Assembly: GCF_002735645.1 (NCBI RefSeq)
Contig: NZ_PDZG01000005.1
Span: 1-64,000 of the forward strand
DNA from: Iodobacter sp. BJB302
GTDB taxonomy: Bacteria > Pseudomonadota > Gammaproteobacteria > Burkholderiales > Chitinibacteraceae
Length of the DNA stretch: 64,000 bases
Direction: 5' to 3'
In this document: in pieces, positions 27,378-37,542 of the stretch
Layout of the letters: each line of letters begins with the position of its first letter
Position numbering within the stretch: position 1 is the stretch's first letter
Notes under the pieces: model-generated
What the model was told of the DNA's origin: nothing
Database searches by the model: none
Seen by the model: the letters and a program-made list of their open reading frames with translations, nothing else
Program-made: the position numbers and the translations under genes

Positions 27378-28340
27378 TTACTTCACCACTTCTTTAGCTT
27401 CTTTAAGCAGCGCTGCAGACAGCGTTACGCCTTGTTTTTGCGCGGCACCGGCGTTCACCATCAGCTCTTGCTTAGCACCTACTTCCGGCGCGATATCCCC
27501 GGCTTTTTCGCCTTTCAGAATACGCACCACCATCTTGCCGGTTTGGCGGCCCAGGTCGTAGTAGCTCATACCCATGGCTGCAATTGCGCCGCGTTTCACC
27601 AGGCTGGCATCACCCGAGATCAAAGGAATCTGTGCTTGTTGCGCCACGCCCACTAAAGATTCGTAGCTGGACACCACGTTATTGTCGGTATTGGTGTAAA
27701 TCGCATCCACCTTACCCACTAAGCTTTTAGCCGCGGTTGAGATATCCACCGTACGTGCTGCCGGTGCTTCTACCAGCGTCATGCCGCGTTTAGCCAATTC
27801 AGTTTTTAATTCTTTAGCCACAATCGTGGAATTCACTTCACCCGGGCTATACACCATGCCAATACGCTTGGCTGTGGGTTTTACTTTAAGGATTAAATCA
27901 ATTTGCGGGGATAACTGCAGCATATCGGATACGCCAGTTACATTATCGTTGCCTGTTTTCCAGCTTTTCACCAGCTTAGCCGCCACCGGGTCTGTTACCG
28001 CCGTAAACACCACAGGAATTGTGCGCGTTGCCGCGACTACAGCTTGAGCACTTGGTGTGGCAATCGCCACGATTACATCGGGCTGATCGCCCACAAACTT
28101 GCGTGCAATTTGCGCAGCAGTGGCGGTATTGCCCTGTGCACTTTGAAATTGATACTTAATTTGCTTACCCGGCTCAAAACCTGCTGCTTTTAATTCGTCT
28201 TCTACCCCTTTACGCGCAGCATCGAGCGCAGGGTGATCAACAATCGCGGTTACAGCCACCGATTTCATTTCTGCAGCGCCCGCTGTACACGACAAACTAA
28301 CCAGTGCGGCCAAAAGAGTAGGTTTAAATAATTTAAGCAT
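27378..28340 (-). CDS. ABC transporter substrate-binding protein, TrpX/COG2984-like
   Basis: This 320-residue periplasmic protein has a cleavable signal peptide over about residues 1-22 (SLSCTAGA-AEMK). The mature part fits the ABC_sub_bind family: VTAIVDHPALDAARKGVEDELKAAG, then DVIVAIATPSAQAVVAAT and IPVVFTAVTDPVAAKLV. The family was linked to tryptophan or tyrosine uptake in some bacteria; the ligand here is unknown. The ATG at 28340 has AAGGA upstream. It leads the three-gene transporter operon. No T-box or other amino-acid riboswitch is recognisable upstream. Confidence 0.88.
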   Translation of the reverse strand: MLKLFKPTLLAALVSLSCTAGAAEMKSVAVTAIVDHPALDAARKGVEDELKAAGFEPGKQIKYQFQSAQGNTATAAQIARKFVGDQPDVIVAIATPSAQAVVAATRTIPVVFTAVTDPVAAKLVKSWKTGNDNVTGVSDMLQLSPQIDLILKVKPTAKRIGMVYSPGEVNSTIVAKELKTELAKRGMTLVEAPAARTVDISTAAKSLVGKVDAIYTNTDNNVVSSYESLVGVAQQAQIPLISGDASLVKRGAIAAMGMSYYDLGRQTGKMVVRILKGEKAGDIAPEVGAKQELMVNAGAAQKQGVTLSAALLKEAKEVVK

Positions 28341-29081
28341 CTGACAAATCCTTATTTCAAAGTGATTTTGAAGCTTTGAGGGAAAGAAGATCGCGACTTT
28401 TTAATGGAATAGATAAGCTGATTCGCCCACCTTAAACAATCGTTTTATTTTTTCAATTAAATGACAAGCAAATAGCCGGAACCCGGCTTTAGCCTGCAAA
28501 TCATCCTGAATAAAATACCGGCAGGATAAAGGCAATAAAGGATCGTTGCGTCAAAGATAATAGAGGGAAGTCTGCACAAGATACAAAACGGGGATATCCC
28601 TAATAGAGGGTGTTATCTCTGATATAAATTCATATACACAGAGGCAAAACAAGCTGTGGATAACTTTGTGGGTAAGATATCAATTCAACCCTGATTAAGG
28701 GGATTTAAATCAATAAATCTGCTTAGTTAAACAGGCGTAAAACAGGGCAAGACCCAAGCCAGATACCACTTGACGGGCAATAAGAAGAAGAGAAACCGTA
28801 TTTAAAAAAACCAGCCCTAAGCACAGCGAAGCCTGTGTGTAAAGCCCTGATACGCGCATTGATATGCCGCAAAAAAACAGTACTTAATGTGTCTGCAACA
28901 GTACAAGATTTAATAAGTTATAAAGAATTATCAGGCTCAGCAGAAAGTCGCCTATCAGCCTAGTTCACAAAAATGACATTTTCCAGCCATATTTATACGG
29001 AATAAGATTGTAAGCTGAGGAACGGTAAAATGCCTTTTCTGCCGCTGCTTTCTGCCTGATTCAGTTGATTTTCAAAAAAAC
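28341..29081. other. Long AT-rich intergenic region without a gene
   Basis: About 740 bp with no convincing coding frame on either strand. It must contain the promoter of the ABC transporter operon near 28341-28450. One exact DnaA-box sequence, TGTGGATAA, lies at 28655-28663, and a one-mismatch copy lies at about 29152. That is too few to call an origin. I see no tRNA or other RNA gene. Confidence 0.5.
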
Positions 29082-29113
29082 AAAGGCAGAAAACCTTACG
29101 ATTTTCTGCCTTT
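29082..29113 (-). terminator. Intrinsic terminator downstream of hslU
   Basis: AAAGGCAGAAAA at 29082-29093 pairs with TTTTCTGCCTTT at 29102-29113 across an 8-base loop. On the minus strand a T-rich run follows the stem. It lies about 75 bp beyond the hslU stop. Confidence 0.85.
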
Positions 29114-29186
29114 ATTTTCAGAGTATTAGCCGGGATCTGCTGCAGGCTAACAGTGGATAACTTTTAATCCTTACACAGAGCTAAGA

Positions 29187-30482
29187 TTAAAGCACGTAGC
29201 GCGCCAAATCTTCATCCGCTGCAACACCGCCTAATTTGCTGCTCACAAAATCTGCATCCACCACAATCTTGCCGCTTTTTGCATCAAAGGAGATTTCCTC
29301 AAGCAAGCGCTCCATCACGGTGTATAAACGACGCGCGCCGATATTCTCGGTGCTTTCATTCACCTGCCAGGCAATTTCGGCCATGCGCTTTACGCCGGCA
29401 TCAGTGAAATCCAGTTCTACGCCTTCTGTGGCAAGCAAGGCTTGATATTGCTTCACAAGGCAGGCATCGGTGCCGGTAAGAATGCTGGCAAAATCGCCCA
29501 CTGTTAGCGAATTAAGCTCAACCCGAATCGGAAAGCGCCCTTGCAGCTCAGGAATTAAATCTGAAGGCTTGGCTAAGTGGAATGCGCCGCTGGCAATAAA
29601 CAGAATATGGTCGGTTTTAACCATGCCATATTTAGTGGTGACCGTTGTGCCCTCCACCAGCGGCAGTAAATCACGCTGCACACCCTGGCGGCTGACTTCA
29701 CCGCTGCCCGCCTCTGCCCGGCTGGTGACTTTATCAATCTCATCAATAAACACAATGCCGTTTTGCTCAACCGCTTGCAACGCTTCGGTTTTAGCATCTT
29801 CTTCATTAACCAGCTTGCCCGCTTCTTCCTCGGTTAAAAGCTTCATCGCCTCGGCCACTTTCAGCTTTTGCGATTTCTTTTTATCTGAGAACGCACCTTT
29901 AAACATTTGCTGAATCTGGCTGGAGAAGTCTTCCATTCCCGGCGGGCTCATCACCTCCATCGTTGGCACAGCGGCTGCCACTTCGATTTCAATTTCTTTA
30001 TCGTCAAACTTGCCTTCACGCAGCATCTTGCGGAATTTCTGACGGGTATCCGATTCATCGTTGCCACCTGGCGGCAGGAGCACATCTAAAACACGATCTT
30101 CAGCAGCATCGGCAGCACGATGGCGATTGCGGCTGATGGCTTTATCCCGCACCTGCTTAACAGCAACCTCAACCAGATCACGAATAATGCTGTCTACATC
30201 TTTACCTACATAACCCACTTCGGTGAATTTAGTTGCTTCTACCTTAATAAAGGGCGCATCAGATAATTTGGCCAGGCGGCGGGCAATTTCAGTTTTACCC
30301 ACGCCAGTTGGCCCAATCATCAAAATATTCTTTGGAGTGATTTCACTGCGCAGGGGCTCTGCCACCTGCTGCCTGCGCCAACGATTACGCAGCGCAATCG
30401 CTACCGATTTCTTGGCGGCAGCCTGGCCAACAATATGCTTATCCAGCTCGTGAACGATTTCCTGCGGAGTCATTTGGCTCAT
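29187..30482 (-). CDS. hslU: ATP-dependent protease ATPase subunit HslU
   Basis: This 431-residue AAA+ unfoldase is normally the partner of the HslV peptidase. It has Walker A GPTGVGKT at 57-64, the pore-loop motif GYVGKDV, Walker [10 protein letters not shown], and sensor regions ending in [20 protein letters not shown]. The C-terminus EDLARYVL matches the conserved tail that docks into and activates HslV. The I-domain region (about 110-240) is intact. The ATG at 30482 has AAGGA upstream. hslV usually lies directly upstream in the same operon, but here nothing encodes it between 30483 and the divergent gene at 30676, nor downstream. Confidence 0.95.
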   Translation of the reverse strand: MSQMTPQEIVHELDKHIVGQAAAKKSVAIALRNRWRRQQVAEPLRSEITPKNILMIGPTGVGKTEIARRLAKLSDAPFIKVEATKFTEVGYVGKDVDSIIRDLVEVAVKQVRDKAISRNRHRAADAAEDRVLDVLLPPGGNDESDTRQKFRKMLREGKFDDKEIEIEVAAAVPTMEVMSPPGMEDFSSQIQQMFKGAFSDKKKSQKLKVAEAMKLLTEEEAGKLVNEEDAKTEALQAVEQNGIVFIDEIDKVTSRAEAGSGEVSRQGVQRDLLPLVEGTTVTTKYGMVKTDHILFIASGAFHLAKPSDLIPELQGRFPIRVELNSLTVGDFASILTGTDACLVKQYQALLATEGVELDFTDAGVKRMAEIAWQVNESTENIGARRLYTVMERLLEEISFDAKSGKIVVDADFVSSKLGGVAADEDLARYVL

Positions 30483-30675
30483 GATTAATCCTTAACAAAA
30501 TATATCCAGCAGATGGCGGCGCACAGAATAAATTTAAAGTCTGAGCGACAGATATTTCATCTTTTCACGGCTTTATTACGTTCTAAGATAAATGCATGGA
30601 GAATTTACAAAATAATGCTCACACACACAGATAAGTTCTACACTAGCTAGATACGGGCCTTACACAGAGAGAAAT

Positions 30676-31674
30676 ATGAGTAATAGCGCGGATGAAGATT
30701 GGCTGGACGAAGACAGCAGCGATGAATCAAACAGCCATCAGCATGATTGCTGGACAATTCTGGTTGTTGATGATGAACCTGATATTCATCATGTCACAAG
30801 GCTGGCGCTCGCCAATATCGAATTTCTAGGCAAGCGTCTGGAAATTTTATCCTGCTACTCAGGAGCGGAAAGCTTGGCGTTGCTCAGCACCCGCCACGAT
30901 ATCGCTCTGGTATTACTTGATGTGGTGATGGAGCAGGAAGATTCCGGCCTGCAAGTGGCCCATGCCATTCGCGAAACGCTGGGCAATCATCAGATTCGTA
31001 TTATTTTGCGTACCGGCCAGCCCGGCATTGCACCAGAGCGGCGGGTGATTGAAAGCTACGATATCAATGATTACAAAGCCAAAACCGAGCTGACCCGCGA
31101 TAAACTTTATACGGCCATTCTGGGTACTTTGCGCTCGTATAAAGACATTATGCTGCTTGAGCATCAGCGCCAGATGCTCGCCGCCAACCGCCGTGGCTTA
31201 ATTAAAGTAATTGAAGCTTCAGCAAGCATTTTTAAACAACAATCTATTCAGCAATTTGCTCAGGGCGTACTGGAGCAACTGCAATCCCTGCTCTTTTTTG
31301 AACAAGAAGCGCTTTATATCATTGTGCAGGGTGGTATAGCGGCGCTATCACAGGACGGGGCCATTCAAGTCATGTATGCCACCGGTGGCTACGAGCCGCT
31401 TTGTGGCAGGCCATTAGAGCTGAATGAGCGGCTGCGCTTTGATGAATCCATCAAAAAAGCCATGCAGGAAGAAAAGAGTGTTTACGCTGCAGATCACTTT
31501 ATCGGTTTTTTCCACACCGAGCGCGGCCCAGTCAATTTGCTGATCATTGACGGGCCTGTGGCTTTATCCAACCCGGATAAAGAGCTGATTGAGCTGTTTT
31601 GCCGCAATGTCAGTATCGCATTTGAAAACCTGATGATGAATAAAGAAATCCAATCGCTGCGCGGTACTGAATAA
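30676..31674 (+). CDS. Response regulator with REC and DUF3369 domains
   Basis: This 332-residue cytoplasmic protein starts with an acidic stretch (DEDWLDEDSSDES). A receiver domain follows, with acidic pair D32-D33, phospho-acceptor D82 in LLDVVMEQEDSGL, and conserved lysine K136. The second half (about 160-330) matches DUF3369, a GAF-like sensory domain (IKVIEASASIFKQQSIQQFAQGVLEQL, and ELIELFCRNVSIAFENL). It has no DNA-binding, GGDEF or HD-GYP output, so it probably acts by protein contact or needs a partner. No histidine kinase is adjacent. It is divergent from hslU. Confidence 0.85.
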   Translation: MSNSADEDWLDEDSSDESNSHQHDCWTILVVDDEPDIHHVTRLALANIEFLGKRLEILSCYSGAESLALLSTRHDIALVLLDVVMEQEDSGLQVAHAIRETLGNHQIRIILRTGQPGIAPERRVIESYDINDYKAKTELTRDKLYTAILGTLRSYKDIMLLEHQRQMLAANRRGLIKVIEASASIFKQQSIQQFAQGVLEQLQSLLFFEQEALYIIVQGGIAALSQDGAIQVMYATGGYEPLCGRPLELNERLRFDESIKKAMQEEKSVYAADHFIGFFHTERGPVNLLIIDGPVALSNPDKELIELFCRNVSIAFENLMMNKEIQSLRGTE

Positions 31675-31908
31675 ATCAGAGTATCTCCGGGCCGCTTTAT
31701 CTTGGCCCTCCAGGAAGGCTGCACACAGAGCTGCGTGGCAAAAATTTCTGCTTATATCAGCAACCCGCCCCCATGTTTTTGCAAATAAGCGGTGTTAAAA
31801 CATCTTGGTAAATCTTCCTGATTTTTGGCTTGTGTCTTTTTCAAAGCCCCGGATTAGCGTTTTCAACGGTAGAATCATCCATTCCCTCTCACCAACCCGT
31901 AGCATGCT

Positions 31909-33423
31909 ATGTCGAAAGATTATCTGGAAAGTATTATCAAAGCCCGTGTCTACGATGTGGCTATTGAATCCCCTCTCGAATTTGCCCCTAATCTATCGCG
32001 CCGCATTGGCAATAAAGTGCTGTTTAAGCGCGAAGATATGCAGCCCGTGTTTTCGTTCAAAATTCGCGGCGCGTATAACAAGATGTCCAAGCTTAGCCAT
32101 GCTGAGCTGGAGCGTGGCGTAGTAGCGGCATCCGCAGGCAATCATGCGCAAGGCGTAGCAATGGCCGCCCAGCATTTAAAATGCCGCGCCACCATTGTGA
32201 TGCCCACAACCGCCCCGCGCATCAAGGTGGATGCCGTTACCCGCCGTGGCGCTGAAGCAGTGCTAGTTGGTGATTCTTACTCTGATTGCTATCAGCACGC
32301 GCTTAATTTATCCGAGCAAACCGGCGCCACGCTGATTCACCCCTTTGATGACCCTGATGTGATTGCCGGGCAAGGCACGGTGGCGATGGAGATTTTGCGC
32401 CAGTACCCCGATCATATCGACGCGATATTTATCCCCGTAGGTGGCGGTGGCTTATTAGCCGGGATGGCGGCCTATATCAAACGCCTGCGCCCGGAAATTA
32501 AAATCATTGGTGTAGAGCCCACCGATGCCAACGCCATGTATTTAAGCCTGAAGCTGGGCGAGCGCATTACCCTGCCACAAGTGGGCATTTTTGCTGACGG
32601 CGTAGCGGTGAAACAGGTCGGTGAAGAAACCTTCCGCCTGTGTAAAGATTTTACAGACGACATCATTCTGGTGGATACCGACGCCATGTGCGCGGCGATT
32701 AAAGATGTATTCGAAGATAATCGCTCGATTCTGGAGCCTGCCGGTGCGCTTGCCATTGCTGGCCTGAAAGCATGGGCAGCGCGTGAGGGTAAGCAAAACG
32801 CCACCCTGATCGCCGTGGCCTCTGGCGCAAATATGAATTTTGACCGCCTGCGTTATATTGCCGAGCAAGCCGAAATGGGCGAGCAGCGCGAAGCGATTGT
32901 GGCCGTCACGATTCCGGAGCAGCGCGGCTCTTTCCGTGCATTCTGTAAGCTGATCGGCGCACGCAATATCACCGAATTTAACTACCGCTATTCCACCGCC
33001 AGCGAAGCTCATGTGTTTGTAGGCTTATCGATTCAAAATCGCAGCGAAGTGGTTGATCTGATCAGCGACTTGGCTGCGGCAAAAATCGCTGCGGTCGATC
33101 TCACCGATAATGAACTGGCCAAGCTGCATATTCGCCATTTGGTCGGCGGCAAAGCGCCTAATGTGCAGAACGAGCGCCTGATGCGCTTCGAGTTTCCGGA
33201 GCGCCCCGGCGCCCTGCTTAACTTCCTGGATGGCATGAATGGCGAGTGGAATATCAGCCTCTTCCACTACCGCAACCACGGTGCAGATTACGGCCGCATT
33301 CTGGTCGGCATTCAAGTGCCAGAGCAAGACAACGATGCATTTAAAGCCTTTGTGGATAAACTGGGCTATATGCATTGGGATGAAAGCAATAACCCTGCGT
33401 ATAACTTGTTCCTGAGCGCATAA
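31909..33423 (+). CDS. ilvA: Biosynthetic threonine ammonia-lyase
   Basis: This 504-residue PLP enzyme deaminates threonine to 2-oxobutanoate, the first step of isoleucine synthesis. The PLP-binding lysine is K51 in SFKIRGAYNK, the cofactor phosphate loop is GGGGLLAGM, and SAGNHAQGVA is the substrate-binding motif. The C-terminal third (about 325-504) holds two ACT-like regulatory repeats (REAIVAVTIPEQRGSFRAFCKLIG and RLMRFEFPERPGALLNFL), so isoleucine feedback control is expected. Length is as in E. coli IlvA. It is monocistronic and ends at a strong shared terminator. Confidence 0.95.
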   Translation: MSKDYLESIIKARVYDVAIESPLEFAPNLSRRIGNKVLFKREDMQPVFSFKIRGAYNKMSKLSHAELERGVVAASAGNHAQGVAMAAQHLKCRATIVMPTTAPRIKVDAVTRRGAEAVLVGDSYSDCYQHALNLSEQTGATLIHPFDDPDVIAGQGTVAMEILRQYPDHIDAIFIPVGGGGLLAGMAAYIKRLRPEIKIIGVEPTDANAMYLSLKLGERITLPQVGIFADGVAVKQVGEETFRLCKDFTDDIILVDTDAMCAAIKDVFEDNRSILEPAGALAIAGLKAWAAREGKQNATLIAVASGANMNFDRLRYIAEQAEMGEQREAIVAVTIPEQRGSFRAFCKLIGARNITEFNYRYSTASEAHVFVGLSIQNRSEVVDLISDLAAAKIAAVDLTDNELAKLHIRHLVGGKAPNVQNERLMRFEFPERPGALLNFLDGMNGEWNISLFHYRNHGADYGRILVGIQVPEQDNDAFKAFVDKLGYMHWDESNNPAYNLFLSA

Positions 33424-33456
33424 AAAAAAGGCCGTCATTCAATGACGGCCTTTTTT
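33424..33456. terminator. Bidirectional intrinsic terminator between ilvA and udp
   Basis: AAAAAAGGCCGTC at 33424-33436 pairs with GACGGCCTTTTTT at 33444-33456 around loop ATTCAAT. It lies between two convergent genes. Confidence 0.93.
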
Positions 33457-33474
33457 ACTTACTCATTCAAACTA

Positions 33475-34236
33475 TTACAGCAGATTACGCGCAGCTTCAA
33501 TCACGATATCTACTGCAGTGTGTTCTGCCAGCTTCATGGCTTCAGCATCCGGGATTTCCTGCTGGGTGCGGTTTACGATCACACCCGCTACCATCCCTGC
33601 ACGCCAGCCTTGAGTCGCGCACATGGTCAGCAGAGTGGCGGATTCCATTTCATAATTCATCACGCCCATTGCCTGCCATTCTTTCATCGAGCCTTGCATG
33701 CTGCTCACCACACGGCCGCTGCATGTATCGTAACGCTCCTGGCCCGGGTAGAAAGTATCTGATGAAGCCGTCACACCGATATGCAGTGGTTTACCAGCTT
33801 TTTTAGCCGCATTTACCAGCGCAGTTGTACAGTCAAAATCGGCCACCGCAGGGAAGCTCATCGGGGCAAAGTGCAAGCTTGCACCATCCAGACGAACAGA
33901 ACCGGTGGTCACCAGCACATCGCCTACATTGATATGCGCTTGAATCGCACCCGTTGTACCCACGCGCAGGAAGGTATTGATCCCCAGCTGAGCCAGCTCT
34001 TCTACCGCAATCGAAGTAGAAGGGCCGCCAATACCGGTAGAGCAAATCACAATCGGCTTGCCATCCAGCTCAGCCAGATAAGTTGTGAATTCACGATGGC
34101 TGGCCAGCAACTTGGCATTGCCCATTTTTTCAGCAATACGCTGCACACGGGCAGGATCACCTGGCACAATCGCAAGAGTGGCACCGGCTAAATCGCTTTT
34201 AGCGAGACCTAAATGGAAAACTTCAGATTTAGACAT
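33475..34236 (-). CDS. udp: Uridine phosphorylase
   Basis: This 253-residue cytosolic enzyme cleaves uridine with phosphate to uracil and ribose-1-phosphate. It has the nucleoside phosphorylase family pattern: [11 protein letters not shown] at the start, [10 protein letters not shown] (phosphate site), [16 protein letters not shown] and [12 protein letters not shown], and a later [13 protein letters not shown] motif with the ribose-binding Met-Glu. It is the last gene of the nucleoside salvage run, about 250 bp after cdd with a hairpin repeat between. AGGA precedes the ATG at 34236. Confidence 0.93.
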   Translation of the reverse strand: MSKSEVFHLGLAKSDLAGATLAIVPGDPARVQRIAEKMGNAKLLASHREFTTYLAELDGKPIVICSTGIGGPSTSIAVEELAQLGINTFLRVGTTGAIQAHINVGDVLVTTGSVRLDGASLHFAPMSFPAVADFDCTTALVNAAKKAGKPLHIGVTASSDTFYPGQERYDTCSGRVVSSMQGSMKEWQAMGVMNYEMESATLLTMCATQGWRAGMVAGVIVNRTQQEIPDAEAMKLAEHTAVDIVIEAARNLL

Positions 34237-34307
34237 GAGAGTCCTACTTAATCAAAAAAACGAAAAACACCTGATTCTAAGAATGCTTCAGCTTAATTTG
34301 AGCGTGT

Positions 34308-34424
34308 TAAACCTTGAACCACAGAGTAAAACGAGGACACAGAGGATCACAGAGAAAACCATCAAAGTATTGATTTTCTCGGTGACCCTCTGTGCTCTCT
34401 GTACCCTCTGTGGTTCAAGATTTA
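34308..34424. repeat. Long-hairpin interspersed repeat (CCACAGAG type), copy 2
   Basis: The left arm begins ttaaaccttgaaccacagag and ends near agagaaaa. The right arm, read in reverse, returns tcttgaaccacagaggg and cgagaaaa. The arms are about 47 bases with several mismatches and a loop of about 15 bases. It lies between cdd and udp and shares sequence with 27252-27366. Confidence 0.75.
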
Positions 34425-34486
34425 GTGCTCTATTCAGTCAAGCTGAAGCATCTTACTAATCAAGTGAAAATGAGATCCGTTGGAGC

Positions 34487-34915
34487 TTAAAGCGCGGGGG
34501 TCTCGTTTGGGTCGAGATAGAACGCACCCGGCAGCAGATCGCCTGCGGTGGTGATTTCCATATCTTCTTTCATATTACCCAGGATCACCGGCAGCGCAGG
34601 TGTGCCGATTTCTATCATCACCTGACGGCAGGCGCCACAAGGCGCGATCGGGCCAGGGGTATCACCCACAACGGCAATGGCCGAGAAATCACCAGGCCTG
34701 TAGCCATTGGCAATGGCACTAAACAGCACCGTGCGCTCTGCACAATTACACAGGCCATAAGAGGCGTTTTCTACATTGCAGCCGTGGAACACACGGCCGT
34801 CTTTAGTAATCAGTGCTGCACCAACCAAAAAGCGCGAATACGGTGCGTAGGCCGAAGTACGGGCAATACGGGCCTGATCGAGTAGTTCTTTTGCGTCGAG
34901 TTCTTCACGAGTCAT
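34487..34915 (-). CDS. cdd: Cytidine deaminase
   Basis: This 142-residue enzyme deaminates cytidine and deoxycytidine to the uridine forms. It is the short homotetrameric type, with zinc ligands Cys58, Cys93 and Cys96 in NCAERTVLF and PCGACRQ, and the catalytic Glu60. The N-terminal YAPYSRFLVGAAL and GCNVENASYG substrate motifs are intact. It starts 3 bp after the deoB stop with a GGAG ribosome-binding site inside the end of deoB. Confidence 0.95.
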   Translation of the reverse strand: MTREELDAKELLDQARIARTSAYAPYSRFLVGAALITKDGRVFHGCNVENASYGLCNCAERTVLFSAIANGYRPGDFSAIAVVGDTPGPIAPCGACRQVMIEIGTPALPVILGNMKEDMEITTAGDLLPGAFYLDPNETPAL

Positions 34916-34918
34916 GAC

Positions 34919-36133
34919 TTACTCCAGAAAGGCTTTCCCAACCGGGAAAGAAGAAAGATTGAACCAGTTAGCCAGGCTCTGGCCAACGTCTGCGAAAGAT
35001 TCGCGAATACCAATGCTGCCAGCCGGAACGCACTTGCCGTAAACCAACACCGGCACATGCTCACGGGTGTGCTCAGTGCCCGGCCAGGTTGGATCGCAGC
35101 CGTGATCGGCTGAGATAATCAAAATATCGTCGTCTTTAAGCAGGGCCAGCATTTCTGGCAGGCGCTTATCGAATAATTCCAGACCACGGGCATAGCCCGC
35201 TACATCGCGGCGGTGGCCAAATTTCTCGTCGAAATCAACAAAATTGGTCATCACAATGCTGTTGTCCGGTGCTTCTTCCGTAGCTTTCAGCGTGGCATCC
35301 CACAGCGCGGTTAAGCCGCTGGCTTTAATGCCTTTGGTAATACCGCAATGCGCATAAATATCAGCGATTTTGCCGATAGAAACCACCGTACCGCCTGCAT
35401 CAGTCAGCTTTTCCAAGACTGTTTTAGCGGGCGGAGCAACAGCGTAATCATGGCGATTACCAGTACGGGCGTAAGTGGCTGCGGTTTCGCCATTAAACGG
35501 GCGGGCAATCACGCGGCAAATATTGTAAGGCAGCATTTCTTCATGAGCGATCTGGCACAGCTCATAAAGCTTTTCCAGACCAAAGCTTTCTTCGTGCGCA
35601 GCAATCTGGAATACCGAATCGGCCGAGGTATAAAAAATCGGCTTACCTGTGGCGCGATGCTCATCGCCCAGCTTGGCAATAATATCGGTGCCAGAAGCGT
35701 GGCAATTGCCCAGATAACCAGGCAGGCCAGCACGTTTTACCAGGGTTTCCAGCAGTTCTGGCGGGAAGGTATCGGTTTTCTTAGTGAAATAGCCCCAGTC
35801 AAACAATACCGGCACACCGGCTAATTCCCAGTGCCCCGATGGCGTGTCTTTGCCGGAGGAAATCTCAAAAGCCGCGCCATAGGCGGCAGTGGGCTTGATC
35901 GTGGCGGATAAACCAGCGGGCACTTTGCCGCTGGCCAAGCCACAAGCCAAACCCATGCCCAGTTGTTCTAAATTCGGGATTTTAAGCGGGCCACTGCGAT
36001 CAATATCGGCCTCGCCATTAAAGCAGCGCTCTGCAATATGGCCGAGGGTATTGGAGCCTACATCACCAAACTTATCTGCATCGGGTGCAGCGCCTACACC
36101 GAGTGAATCCATAATCAGGAAGATGGCACGCAT
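34919..36133 (-). CDS. deoB: Phosphopentomutase
   Basis: This 404-residue metalloenzyme interconverts (deoxy)ribose-1-phosphate and -5-phosphate, linking DeoA and Udp products to DeoC and the pentose phosphate pathway. Alkaline-phosphatase superfamily motifs are visible: [15 protein letters not shown] with metal-binding Asp at the start, [10 protein letters not shown] with the phospho-acceptor Thr, and [22 protein letters not shown] near the C-terminus. AAGGAG precedes ATG 36133. It is 32 bp downstream of deoA. Confidence 0.95.
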   Translation of the reverse strand: MRAIFLIMDSLGVGAAPDADKFGDVGSNTLGHIAERCFNGEADIDRSGPLKIPNLEQLGMGLACGLASGKVPAGLSATIKPTAAYGAAFEISSGKDTPSGHWELAGVPVLFDWGYFTKKTDTFPPELLETLVKRAGLPGYLGNCHASGTDIIAKLGDEHRATGKPIFYTSADSVFQIAAHEESFGLEKLYELCQIAHEEMLPYNICRVIARPFNGETAATYARTGNRHDYAVAPPAKTVLEKLTDAGGTVVSIGKIADIYAHCGITKGIKASGLTALWDATLKATEEAPDNSIVMTNFVDFDEKFGHRRDVAGYARGLELFDKRLPEMLALLKDDDILIISADHGCDPTWPGTEHTREHVPVLVYGKCVPAGSIGIRESFADVGQSLANWFNLSSFPVGKAFLE

Positions 36134-36165
36134 GGGATACTCCTTAAGCCTGTGAAGCTTTTAAA

Positions 36166-37473
36166 TCAATAAATAATCGGATTGCTGGCAACGGCAACTA
36201 AGCCGTATGTAAACGCAGCCTGTATTTCTTGCACCGCCAGCTCTGCCGCCTGTGCGTTTTGTGCATGTACGATGGCCAATGGCTCGCCTGCCCTTACTTC
36301 CTGGCCTAAGCCAGCAATTTGGGTAATACCTACCGCGTAATCCAGCGCATCACCCGGCTTACGGCGGCCACCACCCAGGCTGACTACGGCCATGCCCAGC
36401 GCACGGGTATCTATAGCCACAATAAAACCATTTTGCGCCGCTGGCACCGCAATTTGTAGCGCGGCCTGTGGCAGATATTGCTCTGGCTTTTCAATAAAAT
36501 CAGCCGGCCCGCCAAGGCTGGCGATCATACGGCCAAATATTTCCGCTGCACGGCCGCTATTCAGGGCCGCCATGAGTTTGCTTTCGGCTTCGGCCGCATT
36601 GGCGGCCAATTTACCCAGCACCAGCATTTCGCTGCACAGCGCCATCGTCACCTGATGCAAGCGTGTTGGGCGATGTTTGCCGCTTAAATAATCCAGCGCA
36701 CAGCGCACTTCGATGGCATTACCCGCACATGGGGCAAGTGGCTCGTTCATATCGGTGAGCAGTGCAGCCGTTGGCAGGCCTGCGCCATTACCGACCTCAA
36801 CAATACTGGTCGCCAGCTCACGCGATGCGGCGAGATTTGGCATAAATGCGCCACTGCCTACTTTGACATCCATCACCAGCGCATCCAGCCCTGCCGATAA
36901 TTTTTTCGACAAAATCGAGCCGGTAATCATGGCCACCGATTCCACCGTGGCGGTCACATCGCGAATCGCGTAGAGGCGTTTATCCGCAGGGGCTAAATCA
37001 CCAGTCTGGCCGATGATCGCCACGCCCACTTCACGCACCGTTTTGCGAAATAGCTCAGTACTTGGCTCGGTGTTGTAACCAGGAATCGCATCAAACTTAT
37101 CTAAAGTACCGCCGGTGTGCCCAAGGCCACGGCCGGAAATCATCGGCACAAAGCCACCACAAGCCGCAATCATTGGCCCCAAGAGCAGGGAAACCAGATC
37201 ACCCACGCCGCCGGTTGAATGTTTATCCAGCACCGGGCCGGATAAATCCAGGCTGCGCCAGTCTAAAACCTGGCCCGAATCACGCATGGCAAAAGTCAGC
37301 GCCACACGCTCATCCAGCTCCATACCTTTAAAGTAAACTGCCATCGCCAAGGCCGCGATCTGCCCTTCAGAAATACTCTGATCGCTGATCCCACGCACAA
37401 AAAAACGAATCTCTTCACCACTTAATACTTCGCCATTGCGCTTTTTACGGATGATTTCCTGCGGCAGAAACAT
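36166..37473 (-). CDS. deoA: Thymidine phosphorylase
   Basis: This 435-residue enzyme cleaves thymidine to thymine and deoxyribose-1-phosphate. Family motifs include [22 protein letters not shown] at the start, the phosphate-binding [28 protein letters not shown] and [12 protein letters not shown] chose ATG 37473, which has AGAGG upstream and the canonical N-terminus, over the longer frame to 37530. It lies about 70 bp after deoC in the same direction. Confidence 0.95.
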   Translation of the reverse strand: MFLPQEIIRKKRNGEVLSGEEIRFFVRGISDQSISEGQIAALAMAVYFKGMELDERVALTFAMRDSGQVLDWRSLDLSGPVLDKHSTGGVGDLVSLLLGPMIAACGGFVPMISGRGLGHTGGTLDKFDAIPGYNTEPSTELFRKTVREVGVAIIGQTGDLAPADKRLYAIRDVTATVESVAMITGSILSKKLSAGLDALVMDVKVGSGAFMPNLAASRELATSIVEVGNGAGLPTAALLTDMNEPLAPCAGNAIEVRCALDYLSGKHRPTRLHQVTMALCSEMLVLGKLAANAAEAESKLMAALNSGRAAEIFGRMIASLGGPADFIEKPEQYLPQAALQIAVPAAQNGFIVAIDTRALGMAVVSLGGGRRKPGDALDYAVGITQIAGLGQEVRAGEPLAIVHAQNAQAAELAVQEIQAAFTYGLVAVASNPIIY

Positions 37474-37542
37474 ATAAACCTCTTTGAAACAACTCACATT
37501 CTGTAGGGCGGGGGGGGAAAACCGCCACATTCAATCAGGCCA

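Noticed and set aside
28655-28663. Exact DnaA box TGTGGATAA in an AT-rich gap
   Set aside because: Only one exact and one near match are present, with no dnaA, dnaN or clustered boxes, so it does not support an origin.
28341-28700. Possible amino-acid riboswitch or T-box before the ABC transporter
   Set aside because: No T-box sequence, anti-terminator or conserved leader fold could be recognised by eye.
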